NCBI GenBank assembly: GCA_020029455.1
Contig: JAIBJH010000316.1
Coordinates: 1 to 5,289 of the forward strand
Direction: 5' to 3'
From: Hyphomicrobiales bacterium
Lineage (GTDB): Bacteria; Pseudomonadota; Alphaproteobacteria; Rhizobiales; Aestuariivirgaceae
DNA length: 5,289 nt
Shown: positions 1 through 5,289 of the stretch, in pieces
How the letters are laid out: each line of letters opens with the position of its first letter
Position numbering within the stretch: position 1 is the first letter of the stretch
Notes under the pieces: generated by a model
Database searches by the model: none
What the model was told of the DNA's origin: nothing
The model's input: only the letters and a program-made list of their open reading frames with translations
Translations under genes and position numbers: made by a program

Positions 1-319
1 CGATTTCCTTCTCGAGCCGCGCTGCCTGATCCGCCGTCATGCGCAGGGGTTCGTAGTTGGGTTTCTTGCCACGGTCCGGCACGCAGAGATCGGCTCCAAG
101 ATCGAAGAGTTCGTTCTGGATGCGCGCCAGCATGGCATCAAGTTTCGCTAATTTGGCAGCAGCAGTGTGCAGGCGGACGAGACCTATCACCGAATTGGTT
201 TCATCGACCGTGCCATAAGCTTCGATCCTGAGGCTCGCCTTGGACACACGCTCGCCGGTACCAAGGGCGGTCAAACCGCCATCGCCGCTGCGGGTATAGA
301 TCTTGCTGAGGACGACCAT
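1..319 (-). CDS. pduO: PduO-type cob(I)alamin (corrinoid) adenosyltransferase, 3' end outside window
   Basis: Transfers the adenosyl group of ATP to cob(I)alamin or cob(I)yrinic acid a,c-diamide, giving the coenzyme B12 form used by enzymes such as methylmalonyl-CoA mutase; cytosolic. Translated from the ATG at 319, the first 106 residues are visible. Residues 9-17 read TRSGDGGLT, the N-terminal ATP-binding motif (usually T[RK]TGDxGxT, here with Ser for the first Thr and GG in the middle). Residues 35-46 read YGTVDETNSVIG, the second hallmark, followed by QNELFDLGADL at 68-78. The family is about 180-200 residues, so roughly half is present; the C-terminal helix with the corrinoid-binding residues lies beyond position 1. 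The MVVL start resembles relatives and there is no alternative start nearby. It begins 19 bp after the permease stop on the same strand, so co-transcription is likely, although no functional link to that transporter is obvious. Family assignment is firm; the physiological substrate is inferred. Confidence 0.93.
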   Translation of the reverse strand, partial: MVVLSKIYTRSGDGGLTALGTGERVSKASLRIEAYGTVDETNSVIGLVRLHTAAAKLAKLDAMLARIQNELFDLGADLCVPDRGKKPNYEPLRMTADQAARLEKEI

Positions 320-320
320 C

Positions 321-326
321 CCTCCT
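321..326 (-). promoter_or_regulatory. Shine-Dalgarno sequence (AGGAGG) for pduO, unusually close to the start
   Basis: On the minus strand AGGAGG is followed by a single G and then the ATG at 319, far shorter than the usual 5-9 nt spacing. No other in-frame start fits the conserved N-terminus, so the start is kept. Ribosomes finishing the permease at 339 could help initiation. Confidence 0.5.
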
Positions 327-338
327 GATAAGGCCTTC

Positions 339-2597
339 TCACTCGTTGCGCAAATAGGCAGAGGGTTTCGCCGACAGCGCCCGCGCGGTGACAGTGAGGC
401 CTGCGAGGATAGTCAGCAGCATGGCGATGAGCGCCGTTGCAACCGCAACTGCAGGCAGAAATGTGAAGTCCATCTCGAGAATGTAGAGCGCCAGGAACCA
501 GGCGGCGAGGGAGCCGGCAATGACGCCAAAGATAGCGGCCACGAGGCCCAGAAGTCCGAACTCGAGCATGAAGGACCAGAGCAATTGCCTCCTGGTGGCG
601 CCATAGGTTTTCAACACCACGGCCTCATAGGATCTTGTGGCAAGGCCTGCTGCAAGCGCACCTGCCAGAACCAGAATACCAGTGAGAAGTGTCAGCGCAT
701 TGGCACCACGCACGGCAGACAGCATCTGACCCAAGAGCTCGCTCACGGTTGCGAGAGCCTCCTTGACGCGGACCGCCGTAGCGGAAGGAAAGGCCGCCGC
801 CATGCGGTTGAGAAAAACCGCTTCATCGGCGCCTTCCATCTCGACCGTCACCACATGGGAGTGCGGCGCGGCCTTCAATGTGTTGGGTGAAAACACCATG
901 ACGAAATTAATGCCGAAGCTCCGCCAGTTCACCTTGCGGAGCGAAGACACTTCCGCAGTGACATCGCGGCCCAGTACATTGACGGTGATCTCGTCGCCGA
1001 TATCAATGCCCAACCCATCTGCAATTTCATCGACAAGCGAGACGAGCGGTTTTCCGGAATAGTCCTTTGGCCACCACGCGCCTTTCACCAGCTCCGAGCC
1101 TTCGGGCAAAGTCTCGGCATAAGTGAGGCCGCGGTCACCGCGCAGGGCCCAGGCAGCTTCGGGTTTTGCTTCCACCTTGTCGGCGGCGATGCCCTTCACC
1201 GCCACCATGCGGCCGCGCAGCATCGGCGCGTTCTCCACTTCCTTCACTCCCGGCTCCTTCATGGCCGCCTCGCGGAAGGCTGGAAGCTCGTCATTGCGTA
1301 CATCGAGAAAGAAGAAGGCCGGCGCCTTTCCAGGAATGCCCGCGCGGATTTCGCGGCTGATGGTGGCATCGGTGAGCGCCAGTGCCACAAAGAGCGTGAG
1401 ACCGAGGCCCAGCGCCAGAATGACAGACAGTGCAGATGATCCGGGACGGTGCAACGCCTTCACGGCCTGGCGCAACAGCAAGGACTTTGCCGGCGGCAGG
1501 AGGGCAACAGACTTCAACAGCGCAAGAGCGAGGAACGCCAGCACCACGAAACTTCCTGCAAGGCCGCCAAGATAATAGAGGGTGATGCGGCCATTGTCGA
1601 AGCTCAAGTAGATGAGAAGCGCGGCAACACCGAGGATGGCAAGGGCCGCGGCGATATAAGTCCACGCAAAGCCGCCGCCCTCCACAAGATGGGAACGGAA
1701 GAGAGCGGTTCCGGGAATGCGAGCGATGCGGGCGAGTGGTACGATGGCGAAAGCGAGCGTCACGAGAAGGCCGAGCAGCGCTGCAAAGGCCAAGGGCCAC
1801 CAGGCGATGGATGTAGCGACGGGGAGTGGCAACACATCACCGAAGAAGGTCGAGGCGAACCACGGCGTTGCCGCGCCCGCCATGAACGCGATCGCGGCGC
1901 CGAGCAGTGCCACCAGCATGATTTCGGTGAGGAAGAGGCCGAAGACATTGGCTTGCGAGACCCCAAGGCACTTGAGCGTGGCGATGGTTGCGGTGCGGCG
2001 GCTGACAAAGGCGGAGACGGCATTGGCAATGCCTGCCCCGCCGATCACAAGTGCCGAGATACCGACCAGCGACATGAAGTAGGACAGGCGCTCGACAAAA
2101 CGCTCGGCGCCGGAGGCAGCGTTGTCGCGGGCACGCACGCGCCATCCGGCATCGGGAAATTCCGAATTGGTGCGTTCGACAATGGCCTTGGCTTCGTTAA
2201 GCGTTGCACCTTGCGGCAGCTTCACGCGATAGCGCCAGGTGATGAGGCTTCCCGGCTGGATGAGGCCTGTGGCTTCAAGTGCTCTATGGCTCATGAGGAG
2301 GCGTGGGCCTAGCACGAAGCCATCGGAGATGCGGTCGGGCTCATTCGCGATCACAGCATGGGCAGCAAGCTCACTGGTGCCGATTTTGAATCTGTCGCCA
2401 ACTTTGAGTCCGAGCCTCCCCAGCAGCAGCGGATCGACGGCAACGCCCTCGGGTGATGCGGCAGTGGTGACGGGAGGCTGAAGCGAGGATGGCTCGTAGG
2501 TCATGGCACCAAAAAGCGGATAGGCTTCGTCGATGGCCTTGATCTCGACAAGTGTCGAGCGGCCATTGGCGGTGGCCATGGTGCGGAGCGTGGCCAC
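339..2597 (-). CDS. ybbP: FtsX/MacB-type ABC transporter permease (YbbP-like), 5'-truncated
   Basis: Membrane subunit of an ABC transporter of the MacB/LolCE/FtsX superfamily, expected to work with the ATPase encoded just upstream. YbbP-like members are thought to act on lipids or other envelope substrates; the substrate is not known. From the GTG at 2597 the frame gives 752 residues: the remainder of the first periplasmic domain (about 1-165), hydrophobic segments at about 172-197, 218-248, 264-290, 310-332, 340-365 and 387-410, a second periplasmic domain (about 411-630) containing the family-like stretch VNWRSFGINFVMVFSP at 556-571, and three last helices at about 632-655, 672-707 and 711-738. 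That is 9 of the usual 10 helices: relatives are about 800-850 residues and begin with a cytoplasmic stretch, one helix and an ILGGD-like segment, all missing here. The frame stays open upstream to 2648 and reads GLGQVSR immediately before the GTG, which still looks like family sequence, so GTG 2597 is not a natural start. No ribosome binding site precedes it. It is probably non-functional if the sequence is right. Confidence 0.85.
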   Translation of the reverse strand: MATLRTMATANGRSTLVEIKAIDEAYPLFGAMTYEPSSLQPPVTTAASPEGVAVDPLLLGRLGLKVGDRFKIGTSELAAHAVIANEPDRISDGFVLGPRLLMSHRALEATGLIQPGSLITWRYRVKLPQGATLNEAKAIVERTNSEFPDAGWRVRARDNAASGAERFVERLSYFMSLVGISALVIGGAGIANAVSAFVSRRTATIATLKCLGVSQANVFGLFLTEIMLVALLGAAIAFMAGAATPWFASTFFGDVLPLPVATSIAWWPLAFAALLGLLVTLAFAIVPLARIARIPGTALFRSHLVEGGGFAWTYIAAALAILGVAALLIYLSFDNGRITLYYLGGLAGSFVVLAFLALALLKSVALLPPAKSLLLRQAVKALHRPGSSALSVILALGLGLTLFVALALTDATISREIRAGIPGKAPAFFFLDVRNDELPAFREAAMKEPGVKEVENAPMLRGRMVAVKGIAADKVEAKPEAAWALRGDRGLTYAETLPEGSELVKGAWWPKDYSGKPLVSLVDEIADGLGIDIGDEITVNVLGRDVTAEVSSLRKVNWRSFGINFVMVFSPNTLKAAPHSHVVTVEMEGADEAVFLNRMAAAFPSATAVRVKEALATVSELLGQMLSAVRGANALTLLTGILVLAGALAAGLATRSYEAVVLKTYGATRRQLLWSFMLEFGLLGLVAAIFGVIAGSLAAWFLALYILEMDFTFLPAVAVATALIAMLLTILAGLTVTARALSAKPSAYLRNE

Positions 2598-3306
2598 GCG
2601 GCTTACTTGGCCGAGGCCTTGAAGCGTTCCTAGGCTTTTTGTGTTCGCTCACCTCGCCGTCGCGGACATCGAGCAGGCGGCCGCAACGCCGCGCCAGTGC
2701 GGGATCGTGGGTGACGAGCAGCAGGGTGGCGCCTTCGCGCGCCTTCAAGTCAAAGAGCAGGTCGATGATGGCCTTGCCCGTCTCCTGGTCGAGATTTCCT
2801 GTCGGCTCATCGGCCAACAGCACGCGGGCACCCGAGGCGAGTGCGCGGGCGATGGCCACACGCTGTTGTTCTCCGCCGGAAAGCTGGCCCGGATAGTGGG
2901 TGAGGCGGTGGCCAAGGCCAACGCGTTCGAGGCCCGCCTTCGCTCTAGATGCTGCATCGGGCGCACCCTTGAACTCGAGTGGAATGGCGACATTCTCGAG
3001 GGCGTTGAGTGTGGGGATCAGGTGAAAGGACTGGAAGATGATGCCAATGGCATCGCGCCTGAAACGCGAGAGCGCTTCCTCGCCCTTGTCGTGAAGAGTG
3101 ATGCCGTTGACGCTGATATGGCCGTGCGTGACGGATTCAAGTCCGGCGATCACCATCAAGAGCGATGTCTTGCCGGAGCCCGATGGACCGACAATGCCGA
3201 TGGCCTCGCCCGCTTCGGCGGTGAAGGAGACATTCTTCAGAATGTGTACCGGGCCAGCGCGGGAAGGCAAAATCAGGTCAACGTCATCAAGGGCGAGAAT
3301 AGTCAT
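2371..3306 (-). CDS. ybbA: ABC transporter ATP-binding protein (YbbA/LolD/MacB group) with aberrant C-terminal read-through
   Basis: Cytoplasmic ATPase that would power the adjacent YbbP-like permease. From the ATG at 3306 the protein is 311 residues. Residues 1-222 are a normal ABC domain: Walker A GPSGSGKT 40-47, Q-loop Gln92, signature LSGGEQQR 142-149, Walker B VLLADE 162-167, D-loop NLD 171-173, switch His200, and a terminal RDGEVSEH at 215-222 where relatives (about 225-240 residues) normally end. Residues after about 223 are rich in Arg, His and Pro, resemble no ABC domain, and are simply the permease coding sequence read in another frame until a chance stop at 2371. The ATG at 3306 is chosen because family similarity begins at TILALDDV; the frame extends upstream to 3426 but that part would overlap tesA and shows no similarity. 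Only a poor ribosome binding site precedes it. The ATPase core is certain; the tail is an artefact of a deletion or of assembly. Confidence 0.92.
   Translation of the reverse strand: MTILALDDVDLILPSRAGPVHILKNVSFTAEAGEAIGIVGPSGSGKTSLLMVIAGLESVTHGHISVNGITLHDKGEEALSRFRRDAIGIIFQSFHLIPTLNALENVAIPLEFKGAPDAASRAKAGLERVGLGHRLTHYPGQLSGGEQQRVAIARALASGARVLLADEPTGNLDQETGKAIIDLLFDLKAREGATLLLVTHDPALARRCGRLLDVRDGEVSEHKKPRNASRPRPSKPRGHAPHHGHRQWPLDTCRDQGHRRSLSAFWCHDLRAILASASRHHCRITRGRCRRSAAAGEARTQSWRQIQNRHQ
2598..2657 (-). other. Probable deletion junction between ATPase and permease genes
   Basis: Reading the minus strand, recognisable ATPase coding ends near 2640-2657 (DGEVSEH, then KK). Recognisable permease coding begins near 2618 (GLGQVSR, in the permease frame, which is open only from 2648). 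Between them lie a short run AAAAAGCCTAGG and a few codons that fit neither family clearly. The ATPase stop codon, any intergenic bases, the permease start and roughly its first 70-90 codons are absent. The two genes are in different frames, so this is not a protein fusion. A TAA at 2604-2606 lies in the third frame and would end the ATPase only after an additional frameshift. Confidence 0.7.
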
Positions 3307-3418
3307 AATTGATTGGGCTGATTCGTCCGAATTGAAGGACCACAGAGATGGGGGCTGGCATTGCCGATGTCGAGTGAACAACTTGCAAGAGCAGTGGGTC
3401 TGCCCCACATAGGCGGCC
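3307..3418. promoter_or_regulatory. Divergent intergenic region between ybbA and tesA
   Basis: This 112 bp stretch must hold the promoters of both the minus-strand transporter genes and plus-strand tesA, unless they are read from further away. I see no convincing -35/-10 pair in either direction. Visible elements are a palindrome CTTGCAAG (3382-3389), which gives a TTGCAA on both strands, a small inverted repeat GTGGG/CCCAC (3394-3398 and 3404-3408, 5-base loop) just before tesA, and a repeated AATTGA (3307-3312, 3330-3335). Any of these could be chance. Confidence 0.5.
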
Positions 3419-4060
3419 ATGGTCATCTACCTGAAGACGTTCCTCCTTCAGTTTTCCGTCGCAGTCTTGATGCTCGCCAGCCCGGCAAGAGCCGAGCCCA
3501 TCACCATCTTAGCCCTTGGGGACAGCCTCACTGCAGGGCTTGGCCTTGATCCATCCGCCGCCTTTCCAGCACGGCTGGAGGCAGTGCTGAAGGCAAAGGG
3601 TCATGACGTAACGGTGCGCAATGCGGGGGTTTCCGGTGATACAGCAGCGCAAGGGGCCGCGCGTCTCGACTGGGCGCTGACAGATGATGTTGACGCCGCC
3701 ATTGTGGAACTGGGGGCCAACGATGCGCTGCGCGGCCTACCAGTGGCGCAGGCCGAGGCGGCCCTTGGCGAGGTTCTTGGCAAACTCAAGGCCAAGGGCC
3801 TACCCGTGCTTCTTGCCGGCATGCGCGCCCCGCCCAATCTGGGACCTGATTATGCCGGCGAGTTCGACGGCATGTACCGGCGCCTTGCGGAGGCCCACGG
3901 GGTTGCCGTCTATCCCTTTTTCCTGGAAGGCGTTGCCGCCAGGCCGGACCTCAACCAGGCCGACGGCATGCACCCCAATGGAAAGGGTGTTGAACTGATT
4001 GTGGAGAAAATTCTGCCTGCCGTGGAAGCCTTGATAACCGCAGCCAAGGAAAAGACTTGA
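3419..4060 (+). CDS. tesA: Secreted SGNH-family esterase / acyl-CoA thioesterase I / lysophospholipase L1 (TesA)
   Basis: Periplasmic serine hydrolase that cleaves ester or thioester bonds of fatty-acyl substrates, aryl esters and lysophospholipids. Of 213 residues, 1-25 form a signal peptide (Lys6, hydrophobic core LLQFSVAVLMLA, cleavage after SPARA). Block I is GDSLTAG with nucleophile Ser36; block II is NAGVSGDT at 68-75 with oxyanion-hole Gly73; block III is GAND at 99-102 with Asn101; block V is DGMHPN at 182-187 with catalytic Asp182 and His185. All SGNH residues are present and the length is normal for TesA. The start is the only possible one: an in-frame TAG lies at 3410-3412 and later starts would lose the signal peptide. 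Its ribosome binding site is weak (AGGCGG at 3411-3416, too close). It is divergent from the YbbA/YbbP genes, as in E. coli, and may be co-transcribed with thpR 45 bp downstream. The family is clear; preference for thioesters versus esters cannot be read from sequence. Confidence 0.95.
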   Translation: MVIYLKTFLLQFSVAVLMLASPARAEPITILALGDSLTAGLGLDPSAAFPARLEAVLKAKGHDVTVRNAGVSGDTAAQGAARLDWALTDDVDAAIVELGANDALRGLPVAQAEAALGEVLGKLKAKGLPVLLAGMRAPPNLGPDYAGEFDGMYRRLAEAHGVAVYPFFLEGVAARPDLNQADGMHPNGKGVELIVEKILPAVEALITAAKEKT

Positions 4061-4095
4061 GATCGGGCCGAATCAAGCTAGCTTATCGGAAAAAT

Positions 4096-4100
4096 GGAGG
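4096..4100 (+). promoter_or_regulatory. Ribosome binding site GGAGG deciding the thpR start
   Basis: GGAGG is followed by TTCCC and then ATG at 4106. This good 5-base spacing favours that ATG over the in-frame ATG at 4094, which overlaps the site itself. Confidence 0.8.
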
Positions 4101-4105
4101 TTCCC

Positions 4106-4648
4106 ATGCCGCGGCTCTTCACCGGACTGGAAATCCCGCCCGAAGTGGCGCTCGACCTCCAGATCATGCAAGGGGGCATTCCCGGCGCCCGCTGGATGGA
4201 CCCCGATAATTATCACCTCACCATCCGCTTTATTGGCGACATTGATGCAGGGCTGGCGCGCGAAGTGGCGCGGGCGCTGGACCAGGTGACCTTCAAGCCC
4301 TTCCAGGTGAAGCTCAAGGGGGTTGGCGTCTTCGGTGGCAACAAGCCCCACTCGCTCTATGCCGGTGTGGAAGAATACGGTGAATTGCGCCGCCTGCGCG
4401 ATGTGCAGGAACGCATCTGTCAGCTGCTGGGGCTTCCGGCGGAGCCGCGGCGCTTCCAGCCCCATGTGACTCTGGCCCGCCTCAAGGAGCCAGACCTTCG
4501 GGCGCTGCTGCGCTGGGTCGAGGTGCATTCGCTTTATTCGACGCCGGCCTTTGACGTGCACGAGTTCGTGCTGTTCTCCTCACGACCCCTGAAAGGCGGT
4601 GGGCCCTATGCGGTGGAGGAATCCTATCTTGCCGGGGTGCCGGCATGA
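4106..4648 (+). CDS. thpR: RNA 2',3'-cyclic phosphodiesterase (ThpR, 2'-5' RNA ligase family)
   Basis: Member of the 2H phosphoesterase superfamily. It opens 2',3'-cyclic phosphates at RNA ends to 2'-phosphates and in vitro can join tRNA halves by a 2'-5' linkage; cytosolic. The 180-residue protein has both catalytic HxT motifs: HLTI at 37-40 (in NYHLTIRFIG) and HVTL at 120-123 (in QPHVTLARLK), with the usual spacing and length for the family (about 175-190). The N-terminus MPRLFTGLEIPPE matches the typical family start; the ATG at 4094 would add only four residues and lacks a ribosome binding site. The last bases overlap the next gene by ATGA (4645-4648), so the two are probably translationally coupled. 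The gene follows tesA by 45 bp without an evident terminator. The biological RNA target of bacterial ThpR is poorly known. Confidence 0.94.
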   Translation: MPRLFTGLEIPPEVALDLQIMQGGIPGARWMDPDNYHLTIRFIGDIDAGLAREVARALDQVTFKPFQVKLKGVGVFGGNKPHSLYAGVEEYGELRRLRDVQERICQLLGLPAEPRRFQPHVTLARLKEPDLRALLRWVEVHSLYSTPAFDVHEFVLFSSRPLKGGGPYAVEESYLAGVPA

Positions 4649-4938
4649 GCGAGCGCCTTCAAGGACCGGCCCGCATCAAGGCGTTACAAAGCCTTTCCGG
4701 CTGGGAGGAAGTTCAGGGCCGGGATGCCATCACCAAGACCTTCCGCTTCAAGAACTTCCGCAAGGCTTTTGCCTTCATGAGCGAGGCGGCACTGGTGGCC
4801 GAGAAAATGGACCACCATCCGGAATGGGCCAATGTTTATGGCAAGGTTGAGGTGACGCTCACCACTCATTCGGCCCAGGGGGTAACCCAGCTCGACATTG
4901 CGCTTGCCCAGAAAATGGACGAAATTGCAACGGGTTAA
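4645..4938 (+). CDS. phhB: Pterin-4a-carbinolamine dehydratase (4a-hydroxytetrahydrobiopterin dehydratase)
   Basis: Dehydrates 4a-hydroxy-tetrahydropterin to the quinonoid dihydropterin, recycling the cofactor of aromatic amino-acid hydroxylases; in bacteria without such a hydroxylase it may serve other pterin or molybdopterin chemistry. The 97-residue protein has the family length and core: EKMDHHPEW at 53-61 with active-site His57 and His58 and Trp61, then VYGKVEVTLTTH ending in catalytic His75, and the final QLDIALAQKMD (82-92). The start overlaps the thpR stop by 4 bp and no separate ribosome binding site of good quality is seen, so translation is likely coupled to thpR. No phenylalanine hydroxylase lies in the window, so its pathway here is not shown. 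The call as a PCD family member is firm. Confidence 0.95.
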   Translation: MSERLQGPARIKALQSLSGWEEVQGRDAITKTFRFKNFRKAFAFMSEAALVAEKMDHHPEWANVYGKVEVTLTTHSAQGVTQLDIALAQKMDEIATG

Positions 4939-4973
4939 AGGACCTTCCCAAGACCACATTACGGGCCGGTAAC

Positions 4974-5002
4974 TTGACGAAGCAGGCCGGCAACATCATA
5001 TT
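4974..5002 (+). promoter_or_regulatory. Candidate sigma-70 type promoter for the BAX-inhibitor-1 gene
   Basis: A -35 element TTGACG (4974-4979, 5 of 6 consensus bases) is followed after 17 bp by CATATT (4997-5002, 4 of 6). Transcription would start near 5009, leaving a leader of about 25 nt that includes the ribosome binding site. It lies in the 95 bp gap after the dehydratase gene, which holds no gene or clear terminator. Confidence 0.5.
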
Positions 5003-5020
5003 TGCCAACGAATTGCCACG

Positions 5021-5026
5021 AGGAGG
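5021..5026 (+). promoter_or_regulatory. Ribosome binding site AGGAGG
   Basis: A perfect AGGAGG lies 7 bases before the ATG at 5034 and fixes the start of the last gene, which runs off the window and is therefore otherwise hard to delimit. Confidence 0.85.
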
Positions 5027-5033
5027 GCAACAC

Positions 5034-5289
5034 ATGGCTGAACATCCATTCCCGACCCGGACGGGCACACAAACCCGCGCCGAGATCGACCAGGGCCTCA
5101 GGTCCTATATGTTGGGCGTTTACAACTACATGGCACTGGGGGTGGCGCTGACCGCCGCTATCGTCATGCTGGTCGCTTCGAACCCTGCCGCACTTGCCGC
5201 CGTCTATGGCCTGAAGTGGGTGCTGTTCATTGCTGTCTTGGGCCTTGGCTTTTTTGCGCCACGGCTGATCTTTTCCGGCAACACCGCTT
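5034..5289 (+). CDS. BAX inhibitor-1 / YccA (UPF0005) family membrane protein, N-terminal part
   Basis: Integral inner-membrane protein of the BI-1/TMBIM family, whose bacterial members include YccA and YbhL of E. coli and BsYetJ, a pH-sensitive calcium leak channel; YccA interacts with the FtsH protease. Only the first 85 residues are in the window; the family is about 230-260. A polar N-terminus (1-24) with an Arg/Asp-containing stretch precedes MLGVYNYMALGVALT, which resembles the start of the first helix in alphaproteobacterial members (helix about 27-48). A second helix spans about 61-80 (WVLFIAVLGLGFFAP), and the following FSGNTA is also typical of the family. The start is supported by AGGAGG at 5021. 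It follows the dehydratase by 95 bp and probably has its own promoter. Family assignment is likely; the function in this organism cannot be read, and a frame break downstream cannot be excluded. Confidence 0.88.
   Translation, partial: MAEHPFPTRTGTQTRAEIDQGLRSYMLGVYNYMALGVALTAAIVMLVASNPAALAAVYGLKWVLFIAVLGLGFFAPRLIFSGNTA

Noticed and set aside
303..2312. Several long plus-strand open frames opposite the permease gene (303-890, 1123-1575, 1449-2312)
   Set aside because: They are antisense shadows of a high-GC membrane-protein gene. Their translations are low-complexity, charged and without domains, while the minus-strand frame has clear helices and family motifs.
2598..2657. A programmed frameshift joining the ATPase and permease into one protein
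   Set aside because: No clear slippery heptamer with a following structure stands out beyond a run of five A, and a frameshift would not restore the missing permease start and first helix.
2641..3312. Plus-strand open frame of 223 codons opposite the ATPase
   Set aside because: The opposite strand carries all ABC ATPase motifs, and this translation matches nothing recognisable.
3307..3426. Upstream extension of the ATPase frame to an ATG at 3426
   Set aside because: The extra 40 residues do not look like ABC protein sequence and would overlap the tesA start. Family similarity begins at the ATG at 3306.
4057..4084. Possible promoter TTGAGA-16-TAGCTT and palindrome AAGCTAGCTT before thpR
   Set aside because: Only 4 and 3 of 6 consensus bases match with suboptimal spacing, and the palindrome is 10 bases with no loop. 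Co-transcription with tesA is equally simple.
4073..4561. Minus-strand open frame opposite thpR
   Set aside because: thpR on the plus strand has both HxT motifs and a good ribosome binding site. The antisense frame has neither a start signal nor a domain.
4939..4973. Rho-independent terminator after the pterin dehydratase gene
   Set aside because: No GC-rich stem followed by a T run is present in this gap.

Overview
This window looks like a piece of an alphaproteobacterial chromosome, probably Hyphomicrobiales or a related order. That rests on the high GC content, the style of the proteins and the gene order; no rRNA or other taxonomic marker is present. It is almost fully coding and consists of housekeeping or conserved accessory genes. 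I see no tRNA, rRNA, CRISPR array, insertion sequence, phage gene or long repeat.

Left half, minus strand (3306 down to 1): an ABC-type ATPase of the YbbA/LolD/MacB group, a large FtsX/MacB-type permease of the YbbP group, and, 19 bp further on, the start of a PduO-type cobalamin adenosyltransferase cut by the window edge. Right half, plus strand (3419 to 5289): a secreted SGNH esterase/lysophospholipase (TesA), the RNA 2',3'-cyclic phosphodiesterase ThpR, a pterin-4a-carbinolamine dehydratase whose start overlaps the thpR stop (ATGA), and the N-terminus of a BAX-inhibitor-1 (YccA/YbhL-like) membrane protein with its own likely promoter. TesA faces away from the ATPase/permease pair across a 112 bp intergenic region. 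The same tesA / ybbA-ybbP divergent arrangement is known from E. coli, which suggests a shared envelope-lipid role.

The one real anomaly is the ATPase-permease junction near 2618-2648. The ATPase has no stop codon at its expected end and runs about 90 codons out of frame into the permease gene. The permease reading frame has lost its normal beginning (first membrane helix and first part of the periplasmic domain, roughly 70-90 residues) and has no convincing start codon or ribosome binding site. The simplest reading is one deletion that removed the end of one gene and the start of the next, either a real mutation or an assembly error. Everything else in both genes is intact. Apart from this junction I found no support for a previously undescribed system.
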